Part shown: positions 8,292-17,882 of the stretch, piece by piece
Layout of the letters: each line of letters opens with the position of its first letter
Position numbering within the stretch: position 1 is the first letter of the stretch
From: CAWINY01 sp963837635
GTDB lineage: Bacteria; Acidobacteriota; Terriglobia; Terriglobales; Acidobacteriaceae
Reading direction: 5' to 3'
NCBI GenBank assembly: GCA_963837635.1
Contig: CAWINY010000005.1
Location: 124,001 to 188,000, forward strand
Length of the DNA stretch: 64,000 bases
Translations under genes and position numbers: made by a program
The notes under the pieces: generated by a model
Told to the model about the DNA's origin: nothing
Database searches by the model: none
The model's input: only the letters and a program-made list of their open reading frames with translations

Positions 8292-9338
8292 ATGTCCCTG
8301 ACACAAACCCAGGCTCTGGAGATGTTCCATTCCGACGACCTCATAGGCATCGGGATGGAAGCCGATGCGGTGCGCCAGCGGCTGCACCCCGAGGGCGTCG
8401 TTTCGTACATCATTGATCGCAACATCAACTACACGAATTTCTGCACTGAGTATTGCTCGTTCTGCGCCTTCTACCGCCCGCTGAAAGGGCCGCTGGCGCA
8501 GGAGGGTTACATACTCGATTTCGACACGATTTACGAGAAGATCCGCGAAACGGTCGAACTCGGCGGCACCGGCGTGCTGATGCAGGGCGGCATTCATCCC
8601 GACCTGAAGATCGACTGGTTTGAGCGTCTGTTCCGCGGCATCAAGCAGCGCTTTCCGCAGATATGGCTGCACTGCTTGACGGCGTCGGAAATCCTCGCCA
8701 TCGCCGAATACAGCGGAATCAGCCTGCGCGACACCATTGCCCGCCTGCGCGATGCCGGGCTGGATTCCATCCCAGGTGGCGGCGCCGAGATCCTGGACGA
8801 CGAAATCCGCCACCGCGTCGCGCGCCTGAAATGCAGCACGGAAGACTGGCTCTCGGTCCATCGCACCGCCCATCAGCTCGGCATGCGCACCACCGCCACC
8901 ATGATGTTCGGCGTGGGGGAGCAGTTCGAGCACCGGGTCAATCACCTGCAGCACATCTATGACCTACAGCAGGAGACCGGCGGCTTCACCGCGTTCATCC
9001 CTTGGACATTCCAGCCGCACAACACAGCGTTGGGCGGCCAAGGCTGGGACGAGACCACCGCGGTCGAATACCTGAAGACGCTGGCCATCTCGCGCGTTTT
9101 CCTGACCAACATCCTCAACGTGCAGTCTAGCTGGGTGACGCAGGGGCTCAAGGTCTGTCAACTCGGCCTGCGCTTCGGAGCAAACGACGTAGGCTCCGTG
9201 ATGATCGAGGAAAACGTTGTGCGCTCGGCGGGCGTGAGCAACTGCACCACCGAAGAGGAACTGCGGCGCATCATCCGCGACGCCGGCTTCCGCCCGGTGC
9301 AGCGGGACTCGCTCTACTACACGTATTTTCTGAACTGA
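8292..9338 (+). CDS. mqnC: Cyclic dehypoxanthine futalosine synthase, radical SAM
   Basis: A 348-residue radical SAM enzyme of the futalosine pathway to menaquinone; MqnC cyclises dehypoxanthine futalosine. The radical SAM cluster motif CxxxCxxC is seen as CTEYCSFC (Cys51, Cys55, Cys58), followed by AFYRPL. Other family stretches are LMQGGIHPDLKI, IPGGGAEIL and the C-terminal GANDVGSVMIEENV. I chose ATG 8292 because the conserved alignment begins just after it; an upstream in-frame extension to 8220 runs through a repeat and is not credible. The other mqn genes are not in the window, so the pathway is dispersed in this genome. Confidence 0.92.
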   Translation: MSLTQTQALEMFHSDDLIGIGMEADAVRQRLHPEGVVSYIIDRNINYTNFCTEYCSFCAFYRPLKGPLAQEGYILDFDTIYEKIRETVELGGTGVLMQGGIHPDLKIDWFERLFRGIKQRFPQIWLHCLTASEILAIAEYSGISLRDTIARLRDAGLDSIPGGGAEILDDEIRHRVARLKCSTEDWLSVHRTAHQLGMRTTATMMFGVGEQFEHRVNHLQHIYDLQQETGGFTAFIPWTFQPHNTALGGQGWDETTAVEYLKTLAISRVFLTNILNVQSSWVTQGLKVCQLGLRFGANDVGSVMIEENVVRSAGVSNCTTEEELRRIIRDAGFRPVQRDSLYYTYFLN

Positions 9339-9360
9339 CGTTTGGACGGGCCTGGTGTAA

Positions 9361-9438
9361 CGCCGGCGTCTCGCCGGCGGTCCCCTGTGAAGCTGGGCCG
9401 TGGTGCTGCGAATGGATCCCGCCGGCGAGACGCCGGCG
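9361..9438. repeat. Inverted pair of family-A palindromes (CGCCGGCG-TCT-CGCCGGCG)
   Basis: Two copies of the same 19-nt palindromic unit, 9361-9379 and 9420-9438, in opposite orientation with 40 nt between them. Flanks are also shared in mirror image (GGTCCC inside, GTAAC/GCTACAAC outside). The arrangement resembles a bacterial interspersed mosaic element built from two REP units. Other copies lie at 30976, 46377 and 47581. Confidence 0.85.
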
Positions 9439-9536
9439 CTACAACGGAGAACGGAGAACGAGGAACGGGCTTTCAGCTACAATGGCTTGTCCTCGATTAA
9501 GTCGATCACGGGAGTAAACCACTGAGCGGATTGGCG

Positions 9537-11153
9537 ATGTTTGCACTGGCATTATTCCAGCCGCACGGGCTGGGGCACTACCTGCGCTCCCACTTGATGG
9601 ACACGACCTTCCGCGGCCTCTATCACGCCAATGCCTTCGACATGGCATTGCTGATCCCGTACTTCATTGTCCTGATCTGGCTGGCCTCCTACGGCATGCA
9701 CCGCTACGTGCTCGTTTATCTCTATTGCAAGAACCGCAAGAACAAGCGGACCGAGCCACCGTCGTACTTTCCGCCCGATCAGCTTCCGACGATTACCATT
9801 CAATTGCCGATCTTCAACGAGCAGTTTGTGGTGGACCGTCTGGTCGAGTCCATCTGCAAGATGGAGTATCCGCGCGAAAAGCTGGAGATCCAGCTCCTGG
9901 ATGATTCCACGGATGAAACCGTGGACGTGGCGCGTGCCGTGGTGGAGCGATACGCAGCGCTGGGGCATCCGATCAGCTACATTCACCGCACCAATCGCGC
10001 GGGATTCAAGGCGGGCGCACTGCAGCATGGCATGTCGCTCTCGAAGGGCGAGTTCATCGCCATCTTCGACGCCGATTTCACCCCGCCACCCGACTTTCTG
10101 ATGAAGGTGATCCACCACTTCAGCGACCCCGGCATCGGAATGGTGCAGACGCGCTGGACGCATCTCAACCGCCACTATTCGTTTCTCACCGAGGTCGAAG
10201 CCATCCTGCTGGACGGCCACTTCGTGCTGGAGCACGGCGCCCGGGCCCGCAGCGGCGTGTTTTTCAATTTCAACGGCACCGCCGGCATGTGGCGCCGCAG
10301 TGCCATCGAGGAAGCCGGCGGCTGGCAGCACGATACGCTCACCGAGGACACCGACCTCTCCTATCGCGCTCAGCTCAAGGGTTGGAAGTTTGCCTACCTG
10401 GAAGACGTCGAGTGCCCGGCCGAGTTGCCGGTCGAGATGACCGCCTTCAAGACCCAGCAGGCACGCTGGGCCAAGGGCCTCATCCAGTGCGCGCTAAAAG
10501 ATTTCCCCTTCGTGATCAAGAGCGACGTGCCGCGCCGCATTAAGTTGGAAGCCTGGTACCACCTGACCGCCAATATCAGCTATCCGCTGATGATCGTGCT
10601 CTCGACCCTGCTGCTGCCAGCCATGATCATCCGCTTCTACCAGGGCTGGTTCCAGATGCTCTACATCGACATGCCCCTGTTTCTGGCTTCGACATTCTCG
10701 ATTTCGAGCTTCTATCTCGTCTCGCAGAAAGTACTCTTTCCCCGGCGCTGGTATCGGACGTTTCTATTCTTGCCGTTCCTGATGTCGCTCGGCATCGGCC
10801 TGACGATCACCAACTCGCGCGCCGTGTTGGAAGCCCTCTTCGGCAAGCAGACCGCCTTCGCCCGTACCCCCAAGTACTGTGTGCAATCCAAGAAGGACAA
10901 GCCTATCGCCGCCAAGTACCGCAAGCGGCTTGGCCTCATCCCATGGATCGAACTGGGCATCGGCACCTACTTCGCCTGCGCGGTGGGCTACGCTATCAGC
11001 AATGAGAACTTCATTACGGTGCCATTCCTCCTCCTGTTTGTCCTCGGTTACTGGTACACCGGACTGATGTCCCTGCTGCAAGGGCGCTTCGAGCGCCTCT
11101 CCTTGCAGGGAGAGCCGCAGACCGCAAGGCCGTACCCGGCGGTCGGCTTCTAG
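9537..11153 (+). CDS. Family 2 processive-type glycosyltransferase (cellulose synthase-like)
   Basis: Membrane glycosyltransferase of 538 residues. One N-terminal helix (about 33-52), then a cytosolic GT-A domain with LPIFNE, the nucleotide-binding DDSTDET, the metal-binding IFDADF, the acceptor/catalytic TEDTDLS and the QQARWAKG motif (QxxRW) that marks processive synthases. Four or so C-terminal hydrophobic helices follow (about 345-500). This set matches cellulose/mannan synthase-like enzymes, often annotated in acidobacteria as glycosyltransferase without known product. No c-di-GMP PilZ domain is present. I chose ATG 9537 (AGCGGA 6 nt upstream); TTG 9531 is possible. It stands alone, with repeats upstream. 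Confidence 0.88.
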   Translation: MFALALFQPHGLGHYLRSHLMDTTFRGLYHANAFDMALLIPYFIVLIWLASYGMHRYVLVYLYCKNRKNKRTEPPSYFPPDQLPTITIQLPIFNEQFVVDRLVESICKMEYPREKLEIQLLDDSTDETVDVARAVVERYAALGHPISYIHRTNRAGFKAGALQHGMSLSKGEFIAIFDADFTPPPDFLMKVIHHFSDPGIGMVQTRWTHLNRHYSFLTEVEAILLDGHFVLEHGARARSGVFFNFNGTAGMWRRSAIEEAGGWQHDTLTEDTDLSYRAQLKGWKFAYLEDVECPAELPVEMTAFKTQQARWAKGLIQCALKDFPFVIKSDVPRRIKLEAWYHLTANISYPLMIVLSTLLLPAMIIRFYQGWFQMLYIDMPLFLASTFSISSFYLVSQKVLFPRRWYRTFLFLPFLMSLGIGLTITNSRAVLEALFGKQTAFARTPKYCVQSKKDKPIAAKYRKRLGLIPWIELGIGTYFACAVGYAISNENFITVPFLLLFVLGYWYTGLMSLLQGRFERLSLQGEPQTARPYPAVGF

Positions 11154-11240
11154 GCATTTGCTCCGGCGTCTATAATAGTGCCGATTGACACCATTTTTGG
11201 CACCGGACACGAGATCTTGGCCTCACGTGACAGGAAAGTC

Positions 11241-11644
11241 TTGCCGCCGCTGCGGAACCGCCGGGACGACATTCCCCTCCTGGTGAGTTACTTCGTCCAG
11301 AAGTTCGCCAAGCAGATGCAGAAGAACATTGAGACAATTCCGGCGGCCACCATCATGAAGGGACTAACGGCCTGGAATGGCCGGGGAACATCCGCGAACT
11401 GGAGAATTTCATTGAGCGCGCGGTGATCCTCACGCGCGGCAAGTCGCTGGAGGCGCCGCTAGCAGAGCTACGTAAACATAATGAGGAGCCAACACGTGCA
11501 ACCTCAAGCCCCGCGCAGGACGACATTGCCCGAATCGTCAAAGAAACGATTACTGTTTTAAACGGCGGGAAAGGGCATGCCGACGAATTTGCCGCGTATT
11601 ACCTGATCAAGCCGCCGAAGAAGGCGGAGGAGTCCGTAGGCTGA
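11241..11644 (+). pseudogene. Relic of a sigma-54 enhancer-binding protein (C-terminal part, frameshifted)
   Basis: The first reading frame encodes LPPLRNRRDDIPLLVSYF and continues to about 11378 in the style of an FhlA/NtrC-type AAA+ domain. After a frameshift near 11375-11380 the second frame gives WPGNIRELENFIERAVIL, the conserved segment that follows. Then comes APLAELRK and a degenerate helix-turn-helix region ending at 11644. The N-terminal two-thirds (receiver/GAF, Walker motifs, GAFTGA) are missing. This is a decayed remnant, not a functional gene. Confidence 0.8.
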
Positions 11645-11869
11645 AGGCCAGCGGTTGCCGAAGACGTTGAATAACTGCAAGTGTATGAAAACACTTACCT
11701 GCGAGAGAGCTACGGATACCTAGATTGTACCGGGGAGCAACTGCCATCTTGACTTTGAACCAAAACCGTCACACCCTCCTACCACCGACGTAAGCTGCTG
11801 AACAGAACGCGAGTCATTTTTGGCGGCCCTTATCAGGGCGATTAGGAACAAATTATTTGGGGGGCGCAC

Positions 11870-14800
11870 TTGAGGCGACTTGGGCTGCCGACCATTGCAC
11901 TAATTCTGGCGTTGGTATTGGTGAACTCGACCTTTTCTCAAAACATCGTGTCCGGCGACATTTCTGGTTTGGTGACCGATCTTCATGGCGCGGTAGTCGC
12001 CCGTGCCACAGTCATGCTGACGAGCATCGATACGGGCGCTACACAGTCCGCTACAACGGGGGCAGTAGGTGATTTTCGTTTCGCGCTGTTGAAGCCAGGA
12101 ATCTATAAAGTGAGCGCTACGGCCAAAGGTTTCGCCGAGATCGCCACAATGCTAAACGTTAACGTTGGCCGGGTAACGGCGACAACAATCAAGCTGGGTG
12201 TTTCAGGCACCAATGAAACCATACAAGTCACTGCCGAGTCTCCGCTGCTGCAGAGGGAAAACGCGAACATCACAAGTGTTTACGATCAGAAGATGATCGA
12301 TCGGCTGCCATCTCCGGGCGGCGACCTGACCAACATGGTCTTGACCTCTCCGGGTGTGATGTTAAGCACGGGCGCTGGATACGGCAATTTCACAGTCTTT
12401 GGGCTGCCGGCGACCTCCAACATGTTCACCATGAATGGCGCGGATAACGTCGATCCGTTTCTGAATCTGGTCTATTCAGGGTCCAGCAATATGTCTCTGG
12501 GCGCCAATGAGATTCAGGAAGTAGCTGTTGTGACCAACGGCTATACAGCGCAGTACGGCCGGCTCGCGGGCGCCAACGTCAATTACACGACCAAGTCGGG
12601 CACCAACAACTTTCACGGGAACGCGATGTGGCTGTGGAACGGTGCTTCGATGAACGCCAACGACTGGTTCAATAACAACGGAGGCGAACCGAAGCCATTT
12701 TCCAACAGCAACCAATGGGCAGGCTCTTTCGGCGGCCCAATCAAGAAGAATAAGCTGTTCTTCTTCTATGACAACGAAGGCATCCGGTATGTGGTGCCCG
12801 GCGCCAGCGGCGCGAGCTACGTGCCCTCGCAGCAGTTCCAGAATGCCATTCTGGTGGGGCTTCCGGCCGCCGAAGTGCCGTTCTATCGGAATATGTTCAA
12901 GATTTACAACGGTGCGAATGGTGCCTCGGTTGCCACACCCTATACTGCCGATGTTAAGGGGGGATGCGGCGACTTCGGCGGCAGTGTCGGCGGTATCACC
13001 TTTGGCCAGGGCGGCGTACCCTGCGTCAATACCTTTCGCAGCGCGAACCACAGCATGACTACCGAGCGCCTGATGTCCGTCCGCGTTGATTTGATCGCCA
13101 CGCAAAATGACAAGCTGGCGTTCCGTTACCGGCAAGACCGCGGTACCCAGGCTACTTCGACGGACCCGATCAACCAACTTTTCAGCGCCAATAGCAACCA
13201 GCCGGAAGACGAAGGCCAATTGAACTATACGCGAATCATTGGCCAGACCATGGTCAACCAGTTCATCTTTTCCGGCATGTATTATCGTCAGAAATTTGGC
13301 CCGCCGGACCTCTCTGGCGCCCTGAAGCTGTTTCCCACCACATTCACTTGGGTGGATGGCAACATGACGAACATGGGCGGCCAAGACAACCGCTATCCAA
13401 GTGGTAAAAACGTTGGGCAGTACCAGTTCGTGGATGACTTCTCCTGGACGAAGACTCGGCACACTTTTAAGTTTGGCATCAACATACGCCGCAACAATAT
13501 CACCAGCTTTGCTGCAAGCCCGGGCACCAGCGGGCTGCTCACGTTTGGAAATATGACGGACTTTGTGAACGGAATTGCCGGCCCAAATAGCTACTATACC
13601 CAGACGTTCAGCAAGAATCCTGAAGCGCCCGTTGCCTTATACAGCACGGGCCTGTACGTCCAGGATGAGTGGAATGCTGCTTCTAACCTGCACCTCACGC
13701 TCGGCTTGCGCGTGGACCGCAACTCCGACCCAGTGTGCCAGAGCAACTGTTTTGCGCGCTTCGGTGGCAGCTTCCTAGACCAAATACATAATCCGAATAT
13801 TCCTTATGATCAGACGATCTTGACCAACCTGCACACAGCGTTCCCGCATATGGAAGGGCTGGCATATGAGCCGCGCATCGGTATGGCATGGACTCCGATG
13901 AGCAACCGGGCAATGGTGATCCGCGCCGGCATTGGCATGTTCTCGGATACCTATGCTGGTTTCCTGATCAATAACGCCATCACGAACGCACCGAACGTGG
14001 CCTCGTTCACTGTCTATGGCAATGGCAACATGACTGCGCCGGGAGTTGCCAACAATATCTACAGCTCGGCGGCGGCTTCCAACGCAGCTTTCCAGGCCGG
14101 ATTCGCGAGTGGATCTACACTGCCGGAAATCCAGTCGGCTGTTCAGGCTGCCGGCAGCACATTTGCTGCGCCGAACTTTGTTGCATTCGCAAACCACACC
14201 AGCAATCCGAAGTTCCTGGAGTGGAGTTTTCAAATAGAGCAAGGGCTCGGCAGCACAACTTCTCTTACGCTCACGTACGTGGGTAACCACGGTTCCGATC
14301 TGTTCAGTACCGATCGGCTTATGAACGCGTACGTCTCGCCTGCCAGGGGAGGCCCTGCGGGCTATCCACCTGCGGGTAGCTTCGCAGGTTTGCCAAACGC
14401 AGCCCCGGATCCTCGGTTTGGCACGGTGATGGAGGTTGGCAACGGAGGATGGTCGAACTACAACGGCCTGACGATGAGCTTGCATCGTAAGTTGAGCAAG
14501 AACTTCACGGGTACCCTGAATTACACCTGGAGCCACAGCTTAGATACCGTTTCCAACGGGGGTTGGGGTGCGCCGTATAGCACACACAATGTCAGCGATA
14601 GCGTGCGCTCGCAGATCGTGCCTTATAGCTTGGGTGCGCAATATGCCAGCTCGGACTACGATTTCAGGCATATCGTCAGTGCAAACTATAGCTGGGAACT
14701 GCCTTTCAGAAGTTCGCGGAGCGGAATCGGCCAGTTGGTGAGCGGCTGGCTATTCTCCGGAACGGTGTTCTTTCGAACCGGCGAGCCGTTCAGCGCCTAC

Positions 14801-15244
14801 AATTCTTCAGCCGCGACGACTTTCTTGCATAACGCGACAGGCACGGTTGTGCTCGCGGACTATCTCAACGGATCAATTGGGGTGTGCACAAGCCCCGTCA
14901 CGAGTTGCTTTCGTCAAGCTGCTTTCCAGACAAATAAGTATCAGCAGCTTGACTTCGGTAACGTGGGGCGCAATAGCTTCCGCGGTCCCGGATTCTTTGA
15001 CACTGACTTTTCGGTGCGTAAGAGCTTCAAGTTTACGGACAACGGCCTGGGCATTTCAGTAGGAGTGAATATGTACAATGCGTTCAATCACCCGAACTTC
15101 GCCAATCCTACTGGCAGTATCACCAGCGGCAATTTTGGTGTTGTGACAAGCACAGTTGGTCCGCCGAACAGCCCCTACGGGAATTTCCAGGGCGCACTGG
15201 CCAACGGCCGTTTGGTCCAGACCGACATCAAGGTGAATTTTTAG
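11870..15244 (+). CDS. TonB-dependent outer-membrane receptor with carboxypeptidase-regulatory-like domain (Oar type)
   Basis: Outer-membrane protein of 1124 residues. Signal peptide (about 1-23, ending TFSQ), a CarboxypepD_reg-like beta-sandwich (about 27-110, GDISGLVTDLHGAVVARATV), a plug domain (about 115-240, with NMVLTSPGV and GLPATSNMFTMNGADN), and a long beta-barrel ending in an aromatic residue (TDIKVNF). This architecture is the large Oar-like family expanded in acidobacteria, thought to import oligosaccharides or peptides; the ligand is unknown. The start is TTG 11870 with GGGGGG about 6 nt upstream; it is chosen because the signal peptide begins there. Base composition is lower in GC than the core genes. 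No partner gene (SusD, hydrolase) is adjacent. Confidence 0.9.
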   Translation: MRRLGLPTIALILALVLVNSTFSQNIVSGDISGLVTDLHGAVVARATVMLTSIDTGATQSATTGAVGDFRFALLKPGIYKVSATAKGFAEIATMLNVNVGRVTATTIKLGVSGTNETIQVTAESPLLQRENANITSVYDQKMIDRLPSPGGDLTNMVLTSPGVMLSTGAGYGNFTVFGLPATSNMFTMNGADNVDPFLNLVYSGSSNMSLGANEIQEVAVVTNGYTAQYGRLAGANVNYTTKSGTNNFHGNAMWLWNGASMNANDWFNNNGGEPKPFSNSNQWAGSFGGPIKKNKLFFFYDNEGIRYVVPGASGASYVPSQQFQNAILVGLPAAEVPFYRNMFKIYNGANGASVATPYTADVKGGCGDFGGSVGGITFGQGGVPCVNTFRSANHSMTTERLMSVRVDLIATQNDKLAFRYRQDRGTQATSTDPINQLFSANSNQPEDEGQLNYTRIIGQTMVNQFIFSGMYYRQKFGPPDLSGALKLFPTTFTWVDGNMTNMGGQDNRYPSGKNVGQYQFVDDFSWTKTRHTFKFGINIRRNNITSFAASPGTSGLLTFGNMTDFVNGIAGPNSYYTQTFSKNPEAPVALYSTGLYVQDEWNAASNLHLTLGLRVDRNSDPVCQSNCFARFGGSFLDQIHNPNIPYDQTILTNLHTAFPHMEGLAYEPRIGMAWTPMSNRAMVIRAGIGMFSDTYAGFLINNAITNAPNVASFTVYGNGNMTAPGVANNIYSSAAASNAAFQAGFASGSTLPEIQSAVQAAGSTFAAPNFVAFANHTSNPKFLEWSFQIEQGLGSTTSLTLTYVGNHGSDLFSTDRLMNAYVSPARGGPAGYPPAGSFAGLPNAAPDPRFGTVMEVGNGGWSNYNGLTMSLHRKLSKNFTGTLNYTWSHSLDTVSNGGWGAPYSTHNVSDSVRSQIVPYSLGAQYASSDYDFRHIVSANYSWELPFRSSRSGIGQLVSGWLFSGTVFFRTGEPFSAYNSSAATTFLHNATGTVVLADYLNGSIGVCTSPVTSCFRQAAFQTNKYQQLDFGNVGRNSFRGPGFFDTDFSVRKSFKFTDNGLGISVGVNMYNAFNHPNFANPTGSITSGNFGVVTSTVGPPNSPYGNFQGALANGRLVQTDIKVNF

Positions 15245-15337
15245 CGGCTCTTTCTCTAGTACCTCGCTGATTCACGCCTCGTCACTTGACGGCGGCGCAC
15301 CGCGGCTACGACGGCCACTCGGTAGACCGGCGAGCAG

Positions 15338-16000
15338 AGTAAATATCCCCCGGCAGAGCCGGGGGCTTTAGGATGTGAGCCGCTCAAAGCGGCTGAGCGG
15401 GGTCGCTAACGCGGCCCCGACATTCTTGGCCACCTGAAGGTGGCCCCTTCAGCGCCACATGTTCAACTGATCCAGGCGCTTGTCCTCTTCCTCCTGCGTG
15501 CGGATGTACTCTCGGATCGATGTCTCGTCCCGCCCGACCGTCGACACAAAGTATCCCCGCGCCCAGAAACTCTGCCCTACAAAATTCTGTTTCCGCCCTC
15601 CGTACACTCGCGCCAGATGAATCGCACTCTTCCCTTTCATAAACCCAACCACCTGCGCCACCGCGTACTTCGGCGGGATCGATATCAACATGTGCACGTG
15701 GTCCGCCAGCAGATGCCCTTCCTCAATCCGGCTTTCCTTCTGCTCCGCCAGTTTGCGGAACACCTCTCCCAAATACTTCCGCAACTCCCCATACAACGCT
15801 TTCCGCCGGCCCTTTGGGATAAACACCACATGGTATTTGCACTCCCATTTCGAGTGGCTTAAGCTTTCATACTCGTCCATCCAGTTTCTCCTTTGCGTGT
15901 GCTTCGCGGCTCACGCCAGGAGTTTCTTGGATGGACTCCCGTATCTGTCAAACTTCGCGTGCCTCCCCGGCAGAGCCGGGGGAACTCCCATTTCATTAGC
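15338..16000 (-). mobile_element. IS200/IS605-family insertion sequence, copy 1
   Basis: A 663-bp segment that recurs, in opposite orientation and with the same length, at 46486-47148. Boundaries were set where the two copies stop matching. It contains one Y1 transposase gene, 120 nt from one end and 111 nt from the other. Both ends carry a CCCCGGC-TCT-GCCGGGG hairpin, and internal hairpins (GGCCACC-TTCA-GGTGGCC; AGCCGC-TTTGA-GCGGCT) follow the gene. No target duplication or terminal inverted repeat is seen, as expected for single-strand Y1 transposition. Confidence 0.92.
15449..15880 (-). CDS. tnpA: IS200-like Y1 transposase
   Basis: A 143-residue HUH transposase that nicks and joins single-stranded DNA. 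The metal-binding HUH motif reads DHVHMLI (about 60-66), and the likely catalytic tyrosine is in REYIRTQ near the C-terminus. The length fits IS200 TnpA (about 140-150). The protein is identical to the copy encoded at 46606-47037, so at least one transposition or duplication is recent. No accessory TnpB/IscB gene is present, so this is the minimal IS200 type. The start ATG has AAAGGAGAAACTGG upstream. Confidence 0.93.
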   Translation of the reverse strand: MDEYESLSHSKWECKYHVVFIPKGRRKALYGELRKYLGEVFRKLAEQKESRIEEGHLLADHVHMLISIPPKYAVAQVVGFMKGKSAIHLARVYGGRKQNFVGQSFWARGYFVSTVGRDETSIREYIRTQEEEDKRLDQLNMWR

Positions 16001-16117
16001 CAGACCAGTCGAATCCCAGGTCACGTGCCAAGTTGGCGGGATTGAAAAGGCGAGACTTAGCAGCAAACCCTGGCAGGCCGCATCCTGGGCTTTCCCAGCG
16101 TGGGGAAGCGCTCCCGT

Positions 16118-17521
16118 TCAATCGTGGGAAACTCCGTATTCCTTCAACTTACGATATAAGGTGGTTTTCCCGATCCCGAGCAGCCGGGCAGCCAGCAGCT
16201 TGTCGCCGCGGAACTGCTCGATGGCAGAAAGGATGGCCCGCCTCTCCACCTCGGCGATCGGGATCACGCGTGCCGCCCCGGCCGGCACGGCCGTCACGCG
16301 GTGATGATAGGCATCCTGCACTGGTGTGGACAAGTCCGCCACGTGCAGCAGCGGCCCGGAACTCAGGGTGCAAGCCCGTTCCAGGCAATTCTCCAACTCG
16401 CGCACATTGCCGGGCCAGTCGTAGGTAGCCAGCGCCTTCAAGGCCTCTTCGCTGAGGCTGCGCGGCGTCGCCAAACCATGATTCAGGCGCTCCATGAAGT
16501 GCGCTGCCAGAAGCGGTATGTCCGGTTTACGCTGGCGCAGCGCGGGCAAGCGCAATGTCAGCACGTTGAGGCGGAAATACAGGTCTCGCCGGAACTTGCC
16601 TTCGGCCACCGCGCGCTCCAGGTCGCGATTGGAGGCCGCCAGAATACGCACGTTGATCGTCACCCGATTGGTGCTCCCGACCGGCCGGATCTCATGCTCC
16701 TGGATGGCGCGCAGCAGCTTGGACTGCAGATCGAGCGAGAGTTCGCCTACTTCATCCAGAAACGCCGTACCGCCTTCGGCCACCGCCAGCAGGCCGTCTT
16801 TGGCGCGCATGGCACCGGTGAAGGCGCCCCGCACATAACCGAACAGCTCACTCTCGATCAGGGTCGGCACCAGGGATCCGCAATCCACCGGGATGAACGG
16901 CTTATCCCGAAATGGCCCCGAGAAATGGACGGCGCGCGCCACCAACTCCTTTCCCGTGCCGCTCTCGCCCGAGATTAGCACCGGGTGCGTGCTCTGCGCC
17001 GCCTTGGCCATGATGCGATACAGTCGCTCCATCTCCGGCGAGCGGCCCACGATGGAACCGAAGCCCTGTTGCCCCCTCATCGTTTCGCGCACCGGGCGCT
17101 TTTCGGCCGCGGTCCTCACTTCCCCCGCCACCCGACTGAGCACGGAACGCAGTTCCTCCAGGCAAAAGGGCTTGGTGAGATAGTCGTAGGCGCCGAATTT
17201 CATCGATTGCACGGCGGACTGTACCGTGGCGTATCCGGTCATCACGATTACGATTGCCTGCGGACGCCGCTGCCGAATCAGGCGCAGCGCCTCCAGGCCC
17301 GCTGCCCCGGGAGTTTTGAGATCCAGCAGCACGGCATCGATGCCCTGGGAATCGAGCACCTTGTAGGCGTGCTCCGCGTTTTCGGCGATGAACGCGTTGA
17401 AGCCCATGGCTTGCGCGGCCTCGCGGCATCCTTCCCGAATGGCGCGCTCGTCATCCACTACGAGCAGGTTGGCAATGACTTCCCGCACCTCGCGCGCGGG
17501 AGCAGCCGCTGTACCTGACAT
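16118..17521 (-). CDS. Sigma-54-type response regulator, orphan
   Basis: Response regulator of 467 residues: receiver (about 16-135) with Asp67 in AVLLDLKTPG, AAA+ domain (about 150-375) with GESGTGKE, canonical ELFGYVRGAFTGAM and LFLDEVGE-like Walker B (TAFLDEVGE), and a C-terminal FIS-type helix-turn-helix (GDKLLAARLLGIGKTTLYRKL). Everything needed for sigma-54 activation is present, unlike the variant at 2868-4319. Start ATG 17521 is chosen for AGGAAGAGGG just upstream; an in-frame GTG/TTG farther up is weaker. No histidine kinase lies beside it. It is divergent from the XRE regulator gene and shares a 361-nt control region with two palindromic sites. Confidence 0.92.
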   Translation of the reverse strand: MSGTAAAPAREVREVIANLLVVDDERAIREGCREAAQAMGFNAFIAENAEHAYKVLDSQGIDAVLLDLKTPGAAGLEALRLIRQRRPQAIVIVMTGYATVQSAVQSMKFGAYDYLTKPFCLEELRSVLSRVAGEVRTAAEKRPVRETMRGQQGFGSIVGRSPEMERLYRIMAKAAQSTHPVLISGESGTGKELVARAVHFSGPFRDKPFIPVDCGSLVPTLIESELFGYVRGAFTGAMRAKDGLLAVAEGGTAFLDEVGELSLDLQSKLLRAIQEHEIRPVGSTNRVTINVRILAASNRDLERAVAEGKFRRDLYFRLNVLTLRLPALRQRKPDIPLLAAHFMERLNHGLATPRSLSEEALKALATYDWPGNVRELENCLERACTLSSGPLLHVADLSTPVQDAYHHRVTAVPAGAARVIPIAEVERRAILSAIEQFRGDKLLAARLLGIGKTTLYRKLKEYGVSHD

Positions 17522-17682
17522 GTGAACCCTCTTCCTGAACGATATCCGCACCGGCACGCGCCAGCACAGGAGCAATCAAGTACCTGCCGCGATGCCCTTG
17601 AGAACAGGACATCCCCCGGAGACCTAACGGAAGTTGCAATTCTTTAAGCTGCTGTCGCTAAGCGAGGCTCAACCAACAGTTC

Positions 17683-17698
17683 GTTCGGTTTTCCGAAC
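17683..17698. promoter_or_regulatory. Operator-like palindrome GTTCGG-TTTT-CCGAAC
   Basis: Six-base perfect arms around a TTTT spacer. Same arms as the site at 17813-17830. It lies 162-177 nt upstream of the sigma-54 regulator start. Confidence 0.6.
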
Positions 17699-17812
17699 AC
17701 TACGCTTGGGAATGCTGGAGGGGAATCTCGCAACAAAGGCAGGACAGCGTTTGCTATGCCGACAAAAATACCGCTAGAATGCTAATTCTATTGCCATTAG
17801 TGCGCCAATCGA

Positions 17813-17830
17813 TGTTCGGTATACCGAACA
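17813..17830. promoter_or_regulatory. Operator-like 18-bp perfect palindrome TGTTCGGTATACCGAACA
   Basis: Perfect palindrome 53-70 nt upstream of the GTG start of the XRE regulator, where an autoregulatory operator would be expected. The arms match the second site at 17683-17698. Confidence 0.65.
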
Positions 17831-17882
17831 AACGAGTTCCCTGGGACATTAGCAGTTGTTTCATTTCTTCCGGGAGACCAAC

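Larger units (their letters stand above)
17522..17882. other. Shared divergent control region between the sigma-54 regulator and XRE regulator
   Basis: 361 nt without a gene, lower in GC than flanking DNA. It holds two copies of a GTTCGG-N4-CCGAAC palindrome (17683-17698 and 17813-17830), 131 nt apart centre to centre. Confidence 0.7.

Noticed and set aside
11190..11225. TGGCAC-containing sigma-54 promoter near the enhancer-binding relic
   Set aside because: The -12 GC element at the required distance is not present.
15690..16304. 204-codon plus-strand frame crossing the IS200-like element
   Set aside because: Antisense to the transposase and running into unrelated flank; no conserved features.
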